From Rhizobium sp. Leaf371 (GTDB lineage: Bacteria > Pseudomonadota > Alphaproteobacteria > Rhizobiales > Rhizobiaceae): 64,000 nt of DNA. Of the stretch, positions 44,497-53,852 are shown in pieces. The stretch's first letter is position 1. Each line of letters starts with the position of its first letter. Both the position numbers and the translations under genes were made by a program. The stretch spans positions 284,083-348,082 of the forward strand of contig NZ_LMQB01000001.1 of assembly GCF_001424045.1 (NCBI RefSeq), given 5' to 3'. The notes under the pieces were generated by a model. The model was not told the DNA's origin, searched no databases, and worked only from the letters and a program-made list of their open reading frames with translations.

Positions 44497-45731
44497 CGTG
44501 TTGCGGTTCCCGCGGCGCTTTCGAACCAGGCGGCGATCAGCGCGCGTTCGTCTGCCGTCATGTCGGTCAGGTTGCCGGGCGGCATGGCATGGCTGCGTCC
44601 GGCCTGGAGGTAGATCTCGCGGGCATGGGCCGCGATCTCGCCGTCATTTTCGAGCACCACGCCCTTTGGCGGGCGGACCAGCCCTTCATAGACCGGTTCG
44701 GCCGCGTGGCACATGGAGCAGCGGGTCGAGACCGTGCCGCGCACCGCAGGGAAATGCGCGTTTTCGGCAAAGCGGGTAAAGGCGGGGGAGACGGCGGCGG
44801 TTTCTCCTGCAGGGCCCGGCAGCTTCGGCGCTGTGGAAAGCCACATGATGAGGATGAAGAGCAGGATCGTGACGAGCCATGTCCATGTCGGTCTGCCCTT
44901 CCGTGCATGGGTGGTGTTGAACCAGTGGCGGATGGTGACGCCCATGAGGAAGACGAGTGCCGCGATGATCCAGCTATAGGCCGTGGCGAAGGCCAGCGGA
45001 TAGTGGTTCGACAGCATGAAGAAGATGACGGGCAGCGTCAGATAGTTGTTGTGCAGCGAGCGCTGCTTGGCGATCGTGCCGTATTTCGGGTCCGGCGTGC
45101 GTCCGGCGATGAGGTCCGCCACCACGATGCGCTGGTTGGGCATGATGATGAAGAAGACGTTGGCCGACATGATGGTGGCCGTGAAGGCGCCGAGATGCAG
45201 GAAGGCGGCGCGGCCGGTGAAGATCTGCGTGTAGCCCCACGCCATGGCGACCAGCGCGACATAGAGCAGGCCCATCAGCGTCCAAGTGTTCTTGCCGAGC
45301 GGTGACTTGCACAAGAGGTCGTAGAAGATCCAGCCGATACCGAGGGAGGCGAGCGACAGGAGGATCGCGGTCGTGGAGGAGACGTCGAGGACGTGGCGAT
45401 CGACCAGGAACAGATCGGCACCGCCATAGTAGACCAGACAGAGCAGGACGAAGCCGGAGAGCCAGGTGGTGTAGGCCTCCCATTTGAACCAGGTCAGGTG
45501 TTCCGGCATCGTGGCCGGTGCGACCAGATATTTCTGGACATGGTAGAAACCGCCGCCATGAACCTGCCATTCCTCGCCATAGGCCCCGACCGGCAGGTGC
45601 GGCCGCTTGACCAGCCCGAGATCGAGCGCGATGAAATAGAAGGAGGAGCCGATCCAGGCGATGGCGGTGATCACGTGAAGCCAGCGCACGGCAAAGGTCA
45701 GCCATTCCCAGACGATGGCGTATTCGTACAT
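44493..45731 (-). CDS. puuD: Membrane urate oxidase with cytochrome c domain, PuuD type
   Basis: 412 residues, inner membrane. The N-terminal part has about eight transmembrane helices (the urate hydroxylase domain starting MYEYAIVWEWLTFAVRWLHV). The C-terminal periplasmic cytochrome c domain has a heme-binding CSMCH and the distal MPPGN methionine. It oxidises urate to 5-hydroxyisourate with electron transfer to the respiratory chain, avoiding H2O2. I chose the second ATG (45731), which has AAGGG 7 bases upstream, over one five codons earlier that contains this site. It is the proximal gene of the puuD-guaD pair. Confidence 0.93.
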   Translation of the reverse strand: MYEYAIVWEWLTFAVRWLHVITAIAWIGSSFYFIALDLGLVKRPHLPVGAYGEEWQVHGGGFYHVQKYLVAPATMPEHLTWFKWEAYTTWLSGFVLLCLVYYGGADLFLVDRHVLDVSSTTAILLSLASLGIGWIFYDLLCKSPLGKNTWTLMGLLYVALVAMAWGYTQIFTGRAAFLHLGAFTATIMSANVFFIIMPNQRIVVADLIAGRTPDPKYGTIAKQRSLHNNYLTLPVIFFMLSNHYPLAFATAYSWIIAALVFLMGVTIRHWFNTTHARKGRPTWTWLVTILLFILIMWLSTAPKLPGPAGETAAVSPAFTRFAENAHFPAVRGTVSTRCSMCHAAEPVYEGLVRPPKGVVLENDGEIAAHAREIYLQAGRSHAMPPGNLTDMTADERALIAAWFESAAGTATR

Positions 45732-45800
45732 CTCTGTCCCTTTCATGCCCCCCGATTGTCACATTGCGAAAATTTTGACGGTGAGGGAAGGGGCGGCTTC

Positions 45801-46277
45801 CTAAAGATCCGCGTGCTCGACAAGATATTTGGTGGCGAGTGCGATGTGGCGGGGGATCGGCTTGTCTTTGCGGTAATCCGCAACGAGGCGGCGTGAGATT
45901 TCGAGCGCGGCCGCCATTCCGTCGAGACTCATGCCAAGATCCGTCATGGCATTTCGAAAAGCCGTGTTGTCGATGGTGGCAGGGCCAAGCCGGCGAATCC
46001 AATGGGCCGTCAATTCCGAGCCGTCGTCCCATTCCAGCGCGCTGCCGTAGCTGCTCACGCGCATTGTCGCAAACAGCGCGCTGTCGGTCCTGAGCCTGAG
46101 AAAGATCGGCTTGCTGGCCAAGGCCGGTGTCAGATCAACGATCTCGCTGTCGCCGCCAGCCCAGACGATCTCCACCCGCCGCGCGTCTAGCGGCGTGGCT
46201 GACCGGATGCGCGGGAGCGGCTTTTCGAAGCCTATGATGTCGTCATCGTCAACGCTGGTTAAGTCTGGTCCATTCAT
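45801..46277 (-). CDS. DUF2442 protein with C-terminal HTH-like region
   Basis: 158 residues from the ATG at 46277. The DUF2442 fold is at about residues 28-95 (RIRSATPLDARRVEIVWAGG, then LTPALASKPIFLRL). A C-terminal segment around 105-155 (DLGMSLDGMAAALEISRRLV) looks like a helix-turn-helix, followed by KDKPIPRHIALATKYL. It overlaps the upstream DUF4160 gene by 29 bases. DUF4160-DUF2442 pairs recur as small two-gene operons, often near toxin-antitoxin loci; the HTH makes this partner a plausible autorepressor. Function unproven. Confidence 0.78.
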   Translation of the reverse strand: MNGPDLTSVDDDDIIGFEKPLPRIRSATPLDARRVEIVWAGGDSEIVDLTPALASKPIFLRLRTDSALFATMRVSSYGSALEWDDGSELTAHWIRRLGPATIDNTAFRNAMTDLGMSLDGMAAALEISRRLVADYRKDKPIPRHIALATKYLVEHADL

Positions 46278-46479
46278 CCTGAAGTCTCTGCCTGTTGTCC
46301 GCTGCCCATGTGAGCACCGCCCGCAAATCCCGTGCCCGCATCTGCCCCGCCACGATCTGGAAGTCGGATATGGCGATGAGGATGTCGTGGTCTGGTGAAG
46401 AGGCATGGAAATGCGGCGGGTGATGATCGTCGGCGAATATCTGGATCTTCACCGAGCCAAGCATCACCAATGTCGGCAT
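46249..46479 (-). CDS. DUF4160 protein
   Basis: 76 residues matching the DUF4160 family: PTLVMLGSVKIQIFADDHHP followed by PHFHA, then a polar helix (DLRAVLTWAADNRQRLQDEW). The HHPPHFHA histidine cluster is the family signature and may bind a metal or serve catalysis. It is the first gene of a pair with the DUF2442 gene and has its own promoter-operator just upstream. Exact role unknown. Confidence 0.85.
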   Translation of the reverse strand: MPTLVMLGSVKIQIFADDHHPPHFHASSPDHDILIAISDFQIVAGQMRARDLRAVLTWAADNRQRLQDEWTRLNQR

Positions 46480-46503
46480 GGCGAGCGCTGCCCTCTCTCA
46501 CAT

Positions 46504-46538
46504 AAGTGCACTATATGCACTTTTCCGTCTTTGAGCAA
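46504..46538 (-). promoter_or_regulatory. Promoter with overlapping palindromic operator for DUF4160-DUF2442
   Basis: Read on the minus strand, TTGCTC (46533-46538) and TATAGT (46510-46515) are a -35/-10 pair with exactly 17 bases between. The -10 lies in the dyad AAGTGCA-CTATA-TGCACTT (46504-46522, 7-base arms, 5-base spacer), about 25 bases before the DUF4160 start. A repressor bound here would block the promoter. The dyad also overlaps the last codons of the LysR gene. Confidence 0.7.
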
Positions 46539-47431
46539 GCATCTGCTCCTGCAAACTCCTCTAAAATCCAGTCCCGGAATGCACGGATCTTCGGAACGTT
46601 GCGGCGACTCTCGGCATAGGCAAGCCAGTAGTCACGGCCATCGTTGCACAGGAGGTCGAAAGGAAGAATGAGGCGTCCGGCGGCGATGTCGTCGGCATAG
46701 TGGGCGGGATTGACGATCGCGACGCCCTGTCCGGCCATGGCGGCGGCCGCGTCGAAGGTCTGAACGCCAAAATCGTTCGGCGTCAGGGTGTCGAGGTTCG
46801 GATCGGGGACGCCGGCGGCCTTGAACCAGTGCTTCCACCACGGATCGGACGGGCTGATGAGCGGCAGCTTCAGCAAGTCGGCGGGCTCGCGGATGCCGCC
46901 ATGCGTTTCTGCCAGCGCCGGGCTGAGGATCGGCGCGAAATCGAGGCGCATCAGGTGTTGGCTGATCAGACCCGGCCAATCCCCCGTGCCCCAGCGAATG
47001 GCGATATCGGCGGTTTCCGTATGAAAATCAACGATGCGCGCGCCTGTGACGAGCCGGACGGCGATCTGCGGATGGCGGAACTGGAAGGTGCCGAGGCGTC
47101 GCGTCAGCCATTGCTGGGCGAAGGTTGGTGTGGAATGCAGGATGAGAATCTCGCTCGACGCACGCCGCGCCGCCACGACCGCCTCTCCCAACAGATCGAA
47201 CCCCTGGCTCACTTTCGGCAGCAGCCGTTCGCCGGTCTCCGTCAGCGTGATCTGGCGGGGGCGGCGCAGGAAGAGGGGTTCGCCGATGTTCTCTTCAAGC
47301 AGCTTGATCTGGTAGCTGACGGCGGTCTGGGTGAGGCCCAGTTCCTCGCCGGCGCGGGTAAAACTCGACAGGCGCGCGACCGCCTCGAAGACGCGCAGGG
47401 CATTGAGCGGGACCTGTCGGGACATCTTCAT
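46511..47431 (-). CDS. LysR-family transcriptional regulator, GcvA-like
   Basis: 306 residues. The N-terminal helix-turn-helix is LNALRVFEAVARLSSFTRAG and LGLTQTAVSYQIKLLEE; the effector domain contains IAIRWGTGDWPGL and NDFGVQTFDAAAAMAGQG, typical of the GcvA-type subgroup. The ATG at 47431 or one two codons inside could be used. It lies between the puuD-guaD side and the xdhABC side of the purine region, so it may control purine genes, but it could equally control its neighbour alone. Confidence 0.85.
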   Translation of the reverse strand: MKMSRQVPLNALRVFEAVARLSSFTRAGEELGLTQTAVSYQIKLLEENIGEPLFLRRPRQITLTETGERLLPKVSQGFDLLGEAVVAARRASSEILILHSTPTFAQQWLTRRLGTFQFRHPQIAVRLVTGARIVDFHTETADIAIRWGTGDWPGLISQHLMRLDFAPILSPALAETHGGIREPADLLKLPLISPSDPWWKHWFKAAGVPDPNLDTLTPNDFGVQTFDAAAAMAGQGVAIVNPAHYADDIAAGRLILPFDLLCNDGRDYWLAYAESRRNVPKIRAFRDWILEEFAGADACSKTEKCI

Positions 47432-47529
47432 GGATCAGTTCTCTTGATGGCGGCAGGCGGATGTTCGATTGGATTTCGAGCACGCGCGAGCCGATGATGC
47501 AAGCCATTCCCTGAGACAATGGTGATGCC

Positions 47530-47742
47530 ATGCGCCCGCAGACGACACATCGGATCCCCCTGCAGACCCCGAAAGAGAATGCCGTTCGTCTGGTCCTGCG
47601 CCGAACGAAGGCCGTGCTCGCGCGGTTCTTGCCGGCACGCTATCCGCGGCTCGACCTCGAGAGCATGCCGGAGCATCTCCAGCGCGATCTCGGCTTTCTC
47701 GATGGACGAGATCCGCGCTACGAGGCGGCGGAGCGGCGGTAG
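47530..47742 (+). CDS. Small protein with a DUF1127-like tail
   Basis: 70 residues, basic N-terminal half (VRLVLRRTKAVLARFL), then LESMPEHLQRDLGFLDGR, which resembles the 'L...LRDIGL' ending of DUF1127 small proteins common in rhizobia (phosphate/carbon or RNA-linked). It overlaps the 3' end of xdhC by 25 bases on the opposite strand. No clear ribosome-binding site precedes it, so expression is uncertain. Confidence 0.5.
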   Translation: MRPQTTHRIPLQTPKENAVRLVLRRTKAVLARFLPARYPRLDLESMPEHLQRDLGFLDGRDPRYEAAERR

Positions 47743-48542
47743 GCGTCGAGGGCGACCAGCACCTCGGCGGCCGTCATCGCGGCGATGACGGCCGGGCGCT
47801 TGTCGCTCACCGTCTTGCCGCCGATGGGCAGGACCAGGCGGGAGAGGGCGGCGTCCTCAAGCCCTTCGTCGCGCGCCCAGCTGGCGAATGTCGCGCGCTT
47901 GGTCTTCGAGCCGATCATGCCGGTATAGGCAAGGTCGGTGCGGGCAAGGGCTTCCCGTGCGATCAGAAAATCCAATGCGTGGTCATGCGTGACGATGATC
48001 ACCGCGCTGCCGGGAGCGATGTCCTTGACCAGGGCTTCCGGCATCGCGGTCAGCCGCGGGCTGGTACCAGATGACATCAGGTCGAGTTCGTTCCGGCGCG
48101 TCTCCACGGCGAAGGTGCGCACCGGCAGCAGCACCAGCGCGTCCGCCAACGCCCGGCCGACATGGCCGCCGCCGAACAGCCAGACTTCGGGGAAACCGTT
48201 GATACGGGCGTTCAGCATCGCGTCGAGGTCGTCGCGGGCCGGCGCGTCGAGCCGGCGGAACGACAAGGCGACCCGGCCGCCGCAGCATTGGCCGATCTCG
48301 GGCCCCAAGGGGATGTCAAGACGGGTGTCCGCCGCAATGCCCGCCAGCATGGCGCGGGCGTGGTCGATTGCCATGTGCTCCATCTGGCCGCCGCCGATGG
48401 TGCCGTGGGCGTCGGTCGGCGAAACGAGCATGAAGGCGCCCGTCTCGCGCGGGGTCGAGCCACGCGTTTCCGCCACCTCCACCAGAACGATCTGTGCCTC
48501 GCGGGCCAGAAACGCCTGCAGGCTGCCGACCACATATTTCAT
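47718..48542 (-). CDS. xdhC: Xanthine dehydrogenase accessory protein XdhC
   Basis: 274 residues. The N-terminal XdhC/CoxI part contains VEVAETRGSTPRETGAFMLV and GGGQMEHMAI; GQCCGG precedes the Rossmann-like C-terminal half (WLFGGGHVGRALADAL, then VIIVTHDHALDFLI). It inserts and sulfurates the molybdenum cofactor for XdhAB. Its ATG overlaps the xdhB stop by 4 bases. Confidence 0.92.
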   Translation of the reverse strand: MKYVVGSLQAFLAREAQIVLVEVAETRGSTPRETGAFMLVSPTDAHGTIGGGQMEHMAIDHARAMLAGIAADTRLDIPLGPEIGQCCGGRVALSFRRLDAPARDDLDAMLNARINGFPEVWLFGGGHVGRALADALVLLPVRTFAVETRRNELDLMSSGTSPRLTAMPEALVKDIAPGSAVIIVTHDHALDFLIAREALARTDLAYTGMIGSKTKRATFASWARDEGLEDAALSRLVLPIGGKTVSDKRPAVIAAMTAAEVLVALDAYRRSAAS

Positions 48543-50878
48543 GAAGGGACACGCATGCGCTCGACCGCCATCAGCACGCGTTCCGGCGTGGCGGGCGCAT
48601 CGAGGCGGGGGCAGCGACGATAGTCGCCGACGCTCGCGACCGCCATCGAGATGGCTTCGAGCACGGAGATCGGCAGGTTGAACGGCGGCTCGCCCACGGC
48701 CTTGGAGCGTCCGATGGTCTCCTCACCGTTTTCGCTCCAGTCCGCCAGTTTGACATTGAAGATTTTAGGCCGGTCGGAGGCGAGCGGGATCTTGTAGGTG
48801 GAAGGCGCGTGGGTGCGCAGACGTCCCTTGGCATCCCACCAGAGCTCTTCCGTCGTCAGCCAGCCCATGCCCTGCACGAAGCCGCCTTCGATCTGGCCGA
48901 TGTCGATCGCCGGGTTGAGCGAGCGGCCGACGTCGTGCAGCACATCGACGCGGTCCACCATATATTCGCCGGTCAGCGTGTCGATCGAGACCTCCGAGAC
49001 GGCGGCGCCATAGGCGAAATAATAGAAGGGCGTGCCGCGCCCGGTATTGCGGTCCCAGTGGATCTTCGGCGTCTTGTAGAAGCCCGCGGCAGAGAGCTGG
49101 ATGCGGGCGAAATAGGCTTGCTTGACGAGATCGTTGAAGGGCACGCGCTCCTCGCCGATCTGGACATGGTTCGGCACGAAGGAGATCTTGTCCGGCGTCG
49201 TCTGCCAGCGCTCGGCGGCGAAGGCGACGAGCCGGTCCTTGATCTGGCGGGCGGCATCGGCCGCGGCCATGCCATTGAGGTCGGTGCCGGAGGAGGCGGC
49301 GGTGGCCGACGTATTCGGCACCTTGCCCGTCGTCGTCGCGGTGATCTTCACCCGGTCGATATCGACCTGGAAGCTGTCGGCCAGCACCTGCGCGATCTTG
49401 ATGTAGAGCCCCTGGCCCATTTCCGTGCCGCCATGGTTCAGGTGGATCGAGCCATCCTGATAGACATGCACGAGCGCGCCCGCCTGGTTGAAGGCGGTCA
49501 TGGTGAAGGAGATGCCGAACTTGACCGGCGTCAGCGCAATGCCCTTGCGGATGATGCGGCTTTGCGCGTTGAAGGCGAGAATGTCGGCGCGGCGCGCCTG
49601 GTAGTCGGCACTCTCTTCCAGTTCGGCCACGAGCTTGCCGATGACATTGTCCTCGATCTGCTGGTGATAGGGCGTGAGATCGCGGCTGGAGCCCTTTTCG
49701 CCGTAGAAGTTCCGCTTGCGGATCTCGAGCGTGTCCTTGCCGAGCGCATAGGCGATTTCCTCGATCATGCGTTCGGCGCCGACGATGCCCTGCGGTCCGC
49801 CAAAACCGCGATAGGCGGTGTTGGACACCGTGTTGGTCTTCAGCGGCTCGGAGGTTAGGCGCACATGCGGATAGAAATAGGCGCCATCCGCGTGGAAGAG
49901 GGCGCGATCGGTGACCGGGCCGGAGAGATCGGAAGAATAGCCGCAGCGGGCGGCAAATGTTGCGTCTACCGCATGGATGCGACCGTCGTCATCGAAGCCG
50001 ACATCGTACTCGACCAGAAAGTCGTGGCGCTTGCCGGTGCAGGCCATGTCCTCGTCGCGGTCGGGGCGGAACTTGACCGGGCGGTTCAGCCTCTTCGCGG
50101 CGACGGCGGCGATGACCGCGAACTGGTTGCCCTGCGTTTCCTTGCCGCCGAAGCCGCCGCCCATGCGGCGGACCTGGACGGTCACCGCATTGGAGGGGAC
50201 GCCGAGCACATGGGCGACCATGTGCTGGATTTCGCTCGGATGCTGGGTGGAGGACCAGACCGTGATGTCGTCGTCTTCGCCGGGAATGGCAAAGGCGATG
50301 TGGCTTTCAAGATAGAAATGCTCCTGCCCGCCGATGCGCATCTCGCCTTTCACGCGGTGCGGCGCGTTCTGCATTTCGCTGGCGGCATCGCCGCGCGACA
50401 GGGTCAGCGGCTTGGTCACGAGTTTTCCGCCGGCCGCGCGCGCGTCCGTCAGGTCGATCGCGTGCGGCAGGTCGTTGTAGGTGATTATTGCAAGACGAGC
50501 GGCGCGGCGGGCCGCGTCGCGCGTTTCGGCGATGACGGCGAAAGCGGCCTGGCCGTGGAATTCGACACAGCCATCCGCCAGCACCGGTTCGTCATCGAGG
50601 TGGCTCGGGCTGATGTCGTTGGAATGCGGCATGTCGCGCGCGGTGAGAACGCAGACGACGCCGGGATAGGCTTCGACGGCGTCGAGATCCATCGAGACGA
50701 TCTCGGCATGGGCGCGGTCGGTCAGGCCGAGGGCCGCGTGCAGCGTTCCCGCCGGCTCGGGCATGTCGTCGATATAGTCGGCACTGCCCGCCACATGCTT
50801 GTGCGCGCTGTCATGGCGCAGGTTCCGGTGCATGCCGCCGCGGATGATCTTGCGCTCCTCGAAGGTCGAGCTGTCCAT
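48539..50878 (-). CDS. xdhB: Xanthine dehydrogenase, molybdopterin-binding subunit
   Basis: 779 residues of the molybdenum hydroxylase large subunit. Features include GSADYIDDMPEPAGTLHAAL near the N-terminus, the Moco-binding GGGFGGKETQ and AYRGFGGPQG, and the catalytic glutamate region KAVGEPPFNLPIS. It oxidises hypoxanthine to xanthine and xanthine to urate. It is encoded 62 bases after xdhA and overlaps xdhC. Confidence 0.94.
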   Translation of the reverse strand: MDSSTFEERKIIRGGMHRNLRHDSAHKHVAGSADYIDDMPEPAGTLHAALGLTDRAHAEIVSMDLDAVEAYPGVVCVLTARDMPHSNDISPSHLDDEPVLADGCVEFHGQAAFAVIAETRDAARRAARLAIITYNDLPHAIDLTDARAAGGKLVTKPLTLSRGDAASEMQNAPHRVKGEMRIGGQEHFYLESHIAFAIPGEDDDITVWSSTQHPSEIQHMVAHVLGVPSNAVTVQVRRMGGGFGGKETQGNQFAVIAAVAAKRLNRPVKFRPDRDEDMACTGKRHDFLVEYDVGFDDDGRIHAVDATFAARCGYSSDLSGPVTDRALFHADGAYFYPHVRLTSEPLKTNTVSNTAYRGFGGPQGIVGAERMIEEIAYALGKDTLEIRKRNFYGEKGSSRDLTPYHQQIEDNVIGKLVAELEESADYQARRADILAFNAQSRIIRKGIALTPVKFGISFTMTAFNQAGALVHVYQDGSIHLNHGGTEMGQGLYIKIAQVLADSFQVDIDRVKITATTTGKVPNTSATAASSGTDLNGMAAADAARQIKDRLVAFAAERWQTTPDKISFVPNHVQIGEERVPFNDLVKQAYFARIQLSAAGFYKTPKIHWDRNTGRGTPFYYFAYGAAVSEVSIDTLTGEYMVDRVDVLHDVGRSLNPAIDIGQIEGGFVQGMGWLTTEELWWDAKGRLRTHAPSTYKIPLASDRPKIFNVKLADWSENGEETIGRSKAVGEPPFNLPISVLEAISMAVASVGDYRRCPRLDAPATPERVLMAVERMRVPS

Positions 50879-50940
50879 GATGCGTCTCCTTGACCTTGCG
50901 GCCTTTATTCATTAGCGGCACCGAACCGAACCGCGAAACC

Positions 50941-52449
50941 TCATTCCGCGGCTTCGAAGCGCACCAGTTCCGCCGGCGCGCCCGATGTTTCCAGATAGAA
51001 CCGCAACAGCAGGTTCCTGGCGGTCAGCGCGCGATAGGCGCTGGTGGCGCGCCAGTCGCTGAGAGGCTGGTAATCGACGTCGAAGGCCGGGCGGGCGGCG
51101 GTGACGGTGTCCTCGCTCCAGGGCTTGCCGATCAGCGCATTTTCGACCGCCGTGGCGCGCTTCGGCGTGCCGGCCATGCCGCCGAAGGCGATGCGGGCGG
51201 ATGTGACGAGGCCTTCCCCGGACACCGAGAGACGGAAGGCGGCGCAGAGCGCGGAGATGTCCTCGTCGCGGCGTTTTGAGATTTTATAGACCGCGAAGTG
51301 CTCGTCTGCCGGCAGCGTCGGCACGAAAACGCTCTCCACGAACTCGCCCGGATGGCGGTCCTGCCGGCCATAGGCGATGAAATAATCCTGCAGCGGCACG
51401 GTGCGCGTGCCGGAGACGGAGCGGAGCGTGACGGTGGCGTCGAGCGCGATCAAAGGCGGCGGCGTGTCGCCGATGGGCGATCCGTTGGCGATGTTGCCGC
51501 CGATGGTGCCCATGTTGCGCACCTGATCGCCACCCAGCCTGTCGAGCAGTTTGCCAAGCGGCGGCAGGCGGCGCGCGAGGGTGGAAAAGGCGCGCGAATA
51601 GGTGACGCCGGCGCCGATGGTGATGCCGTCGGGCGTCTCGGTGATCGCTTGCAGATCCGACAGGCCGTTGATGAAGATGACGGGGTTGATCGGCCGCATC
51701 TGCTTCGTCACCCACAATCCGACATCGGTCGAACCCGCGACAACAGTGGCCTGCGGATATTCGGCCAGCGTTTCGGCCAGCGCCTGCGCCGAGCCGGGCA
51801 CGACGAGGCGGGCCTCGGGCGGGCCGAGCACGATGGTTTCGCGGGTGGGCAGGCCCGAGAGGAAGGTGATCACGCGCGCGCGCATTTTCAGGATCGGATC
51901 GAACACGGCATCGGGCCGGGCGGTGGCGACGGCTTCGGCCGCGCGCACGATCGGCTCGTAGCCGGTGCATCGACAGAGATTGCCCTGCAGCGCCTTTTCG
52001 ATATCGGCGCGGCCGGGATTGTCCTTCGACAGCCAGAGGCCGTACAGCGACATGACGAAACCGGGGGTGCAGAAACCGCATTGCGAGCCGTGGTAATCCA
52101 CCATCGCCTGCTGCACCGGATGCAGCGTGCCGTCGCGCGCGGCCAGATGCTCGACGGTGACGACATGGGTGGCGTTCAGCGAACCGACGAAACGGATACA
52201 GGCGTTGACGCCTTCATAAACGAGGTCTCCCGCGACCAGACGCCCGACAAGAACCGTGCAGGCGCCGCAATCGCCCTCGGCGCAGCCTTCCTTGGTGCCG
52301 GTCAATCGACGTTCCAGCCGCAGGAAATCGAGCAGCGTTGCCGTCGGCGCCACGCTCGTCAGATCAATGTCGCGGTCGTTGAGCAGGAAGCGGATGCTGC
52401 CGGAGGAAGATTTGGCGGTCGATTGGGCGGTTCGGGTGGTGCTGGTCAT
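50941..52449 (-). CDS. xdhA: Xanthine dehydrogenase, iron-sulfur/FAD subunit
   Basis: 502 residues. Two [2Fe-2S] domains: CAEGDCGACTVLVG with its plant-type ferredoxin fold, then CGFCTPGFVMSLYG and CRCTGYEPIV. The FAD domain follows (VVAGSTDVGLWVTKQ; MGTIGGNIANGSPIGDTPP) with the CO-dehydrogenase flavoprotein C-terminal fold. It passes electrons from XdhB to NAD+. It is the first gene of xdhABC. The divergent LLM-enzyme gene starts 208 bases away. Confidence 0.94.
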   Translation of the reverse strand: MTSTTRTAQSTAKSSSGSIRFLLNDRDIDLTSVAPTATLLDFLRLERRLTGTKEGCAEGDCGACTVLVGRLVAGDLVYEGVNACIRFVGSLNATHVVTVEHLAARDGTLHPVQQAMVDYHGSQCGFCTPGFVMSLYGLWLSKDNPGRADIEKALQGNLCRCTGYEPIVRAAEAVATARPDAVFDPILKMRARVITFLSGLPTRETIVLGPPEARLVVPGSAQALAETLAEYPQATVVAGSTDVGLWVTKQMRPINPVIFINGLSDLQAITETPDGITIGAGVTYSRAFSTLARRLPPLGKLLDRLGGDQVRNMGTIGGNIANGSPIGDTPPPLIALDATVTLRSVSGTRTVPLQDYFIAYGRQDRHPGEFVESVFVPTLPADEHFAVYKISKRRDEDISALCAAFRLSVSGEGLVTSARIAFGGMAGTPKRATAVENALIGKPWSEDTVTAARPAFDVDYQPLSDWRATSAYRALTARNLLLRFYLETSGAPAELVRFEAAE

Positions 52450-52657
52450 AAGGACCCCTTGTCTTGACGGGCAAGACTAAGCGCAAAGACAGCCGGCTGA
52501 CAATTGCTTTTGGCAGTCTGCTCGCCCGCCGGCTGTGGGCATCCGAAAGCAAAACGCCGCGCGTGGCTGTAAACACAGCGTCTCCGCCTTTGGCTGTGGG
52601 AAAAAGCGCTTGCGATGATTATGTGTGGTGAAACAGCTTCATCAGGACGGACACATC

Positions 52658-53716
52658 ATGGAACTCGGTCTCTATACCTTCGGCGATGTCGATCCCAAAG
52701 CCGCCGAAAAGGGCCGCGAGGGCGAACGCCGCTTGAAAAATCTGCTGGACGAGATCGAGCTTGCCGATCAGGTCGGGCTGGACGTCTTCGGGCTCGGCGA
52801 GCATCACCGCGCCGATTATGTCGTCTCGTCGCCGGCCGTGGTGCTGGCGGCGGCGGCGGCGCGCACCAAGCGCATCCGGCTGAGCAGTGCGGTCACCGTG
52901 CTCTCCTCGGACGATCCGGTGCGCGTGTTCCAGCAGTTTGCGACGCTCGATCTTCTCTCGGGCGGTCGCGCCGAGATCATGGCGGGACGCGGCTCCTTCA
53001 TCGAATCGTTTCCGCTGTTCGGCTATCCGCTGGAGGATTACGACGACCTGTTCTCCGAAAAGCTCGACCTGCTGATGGCGCTGCGCAGCGGCGAGATCGT
53101 GACATGGGATGGCGAAAAGCGGGCGGCGCTGCACGATCGCGGCGTCTATCCCCGGCCGTTGCAGGCGCCGCTGCCGCTGTGGGTGGCCGTCGGCGGCACG
53201 CCGCAGTCGGTTGCGCGCGCCGGTGCGCTCGGCCTGCCGGTGGCGCTCGCCATCATCGGCGGCGAGCCGGCGCGCTATGCGCCGCTGTTCGATCTCTACC
53301 GGGAAGCCGCCCGGCGGGCGGGGCAGCCGGCCACGGGGCTGAAAACCAGCATCAACGTGCACGGGTTCATCGCCGATACGACGCAGGCTGCAGCCGACCA
53401 GTTCTACGGGCCGCAGGCTGAGGTGATGGACAGGATCGGCCGCGAGCGCGGCTGGGGGCCGACGAACCGGGCGCATTTCAACCAGGCGATCGGCCCGCGG
53501 GGCAATCTGTTTCTGGGCGATCCCGAAACGGTCGCGGAAAAGATCGTCCGGCATCACCGGATTTTCCGGAACGACCGCTTTCTGTTGCAGATGGCGATCG
53601 GCCCGATGCCGCACGAGCAGATCATGCGTGGGATCGAGCTTTACGGCACGAAGGTCGCGCCGCTCGTGCGCGCCGGGATCGCCGAGGATGCGGCACGGGC
53701 GGCGAGCGCCGTCTGA
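52658..53716 (+). CDS. LLM-class flavin-dependent oxidoreductase (luciferase-like)
   Basis: 352 residues from ATG 52658 (AGGA 10 bases before). The family start is [13 protein letters not shown]; central motifs are [40 protein letters not shown] and [16 protein letters not shown]. It should use reduced FMN or F420 on an unknown substrate. It is divergent from xdhABC and followed, 136 bases later, by map, so its metabolic context is unclear. Confidence 0.88.
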   Translation: MELGLYTFGDVDPKAAEKGREGERRLKNLLDEIELADQVGLDVFGLGEHHRADYVVSSPAVVLAAAAARTKRIRLSSAVTVLSSDDPVRVFQQFATLDLLSGGRAEIMAGRGSFIESFPLFGYPLEDYDDLFSEKLDLLMALRSGEIVTWDGEKRAALHDRGVYPRPLQAPLPLWVAVGGTPQSVARAGALGLPVALAIIGGEPARYAPLFDLYREAARRAGQPATGLKTSINVHGFIADTTQAAADQFYGPQAEVMDRIGRERGWGPTNRAHFNQAIGPRGNLFLGDPETVAEKIVRHHRIFRNDRFLLQMAIGPMPHEQIMRGIELYGTKVAPLVRAGIAEDAARAASAV

Positions 53717-53852
53717 GCCCGTGTCAGCCGCATGCCGCGGGCAACCTGCCTTCCTTGCAGGCGGGAAGCGGAAAAGATAAGTTTGCGTTTTTGCCGGCGC
53801 GTCGTGGCTTCCAACCCTGACGCGCCGGATCAGACTTCGGATATGAACGATC

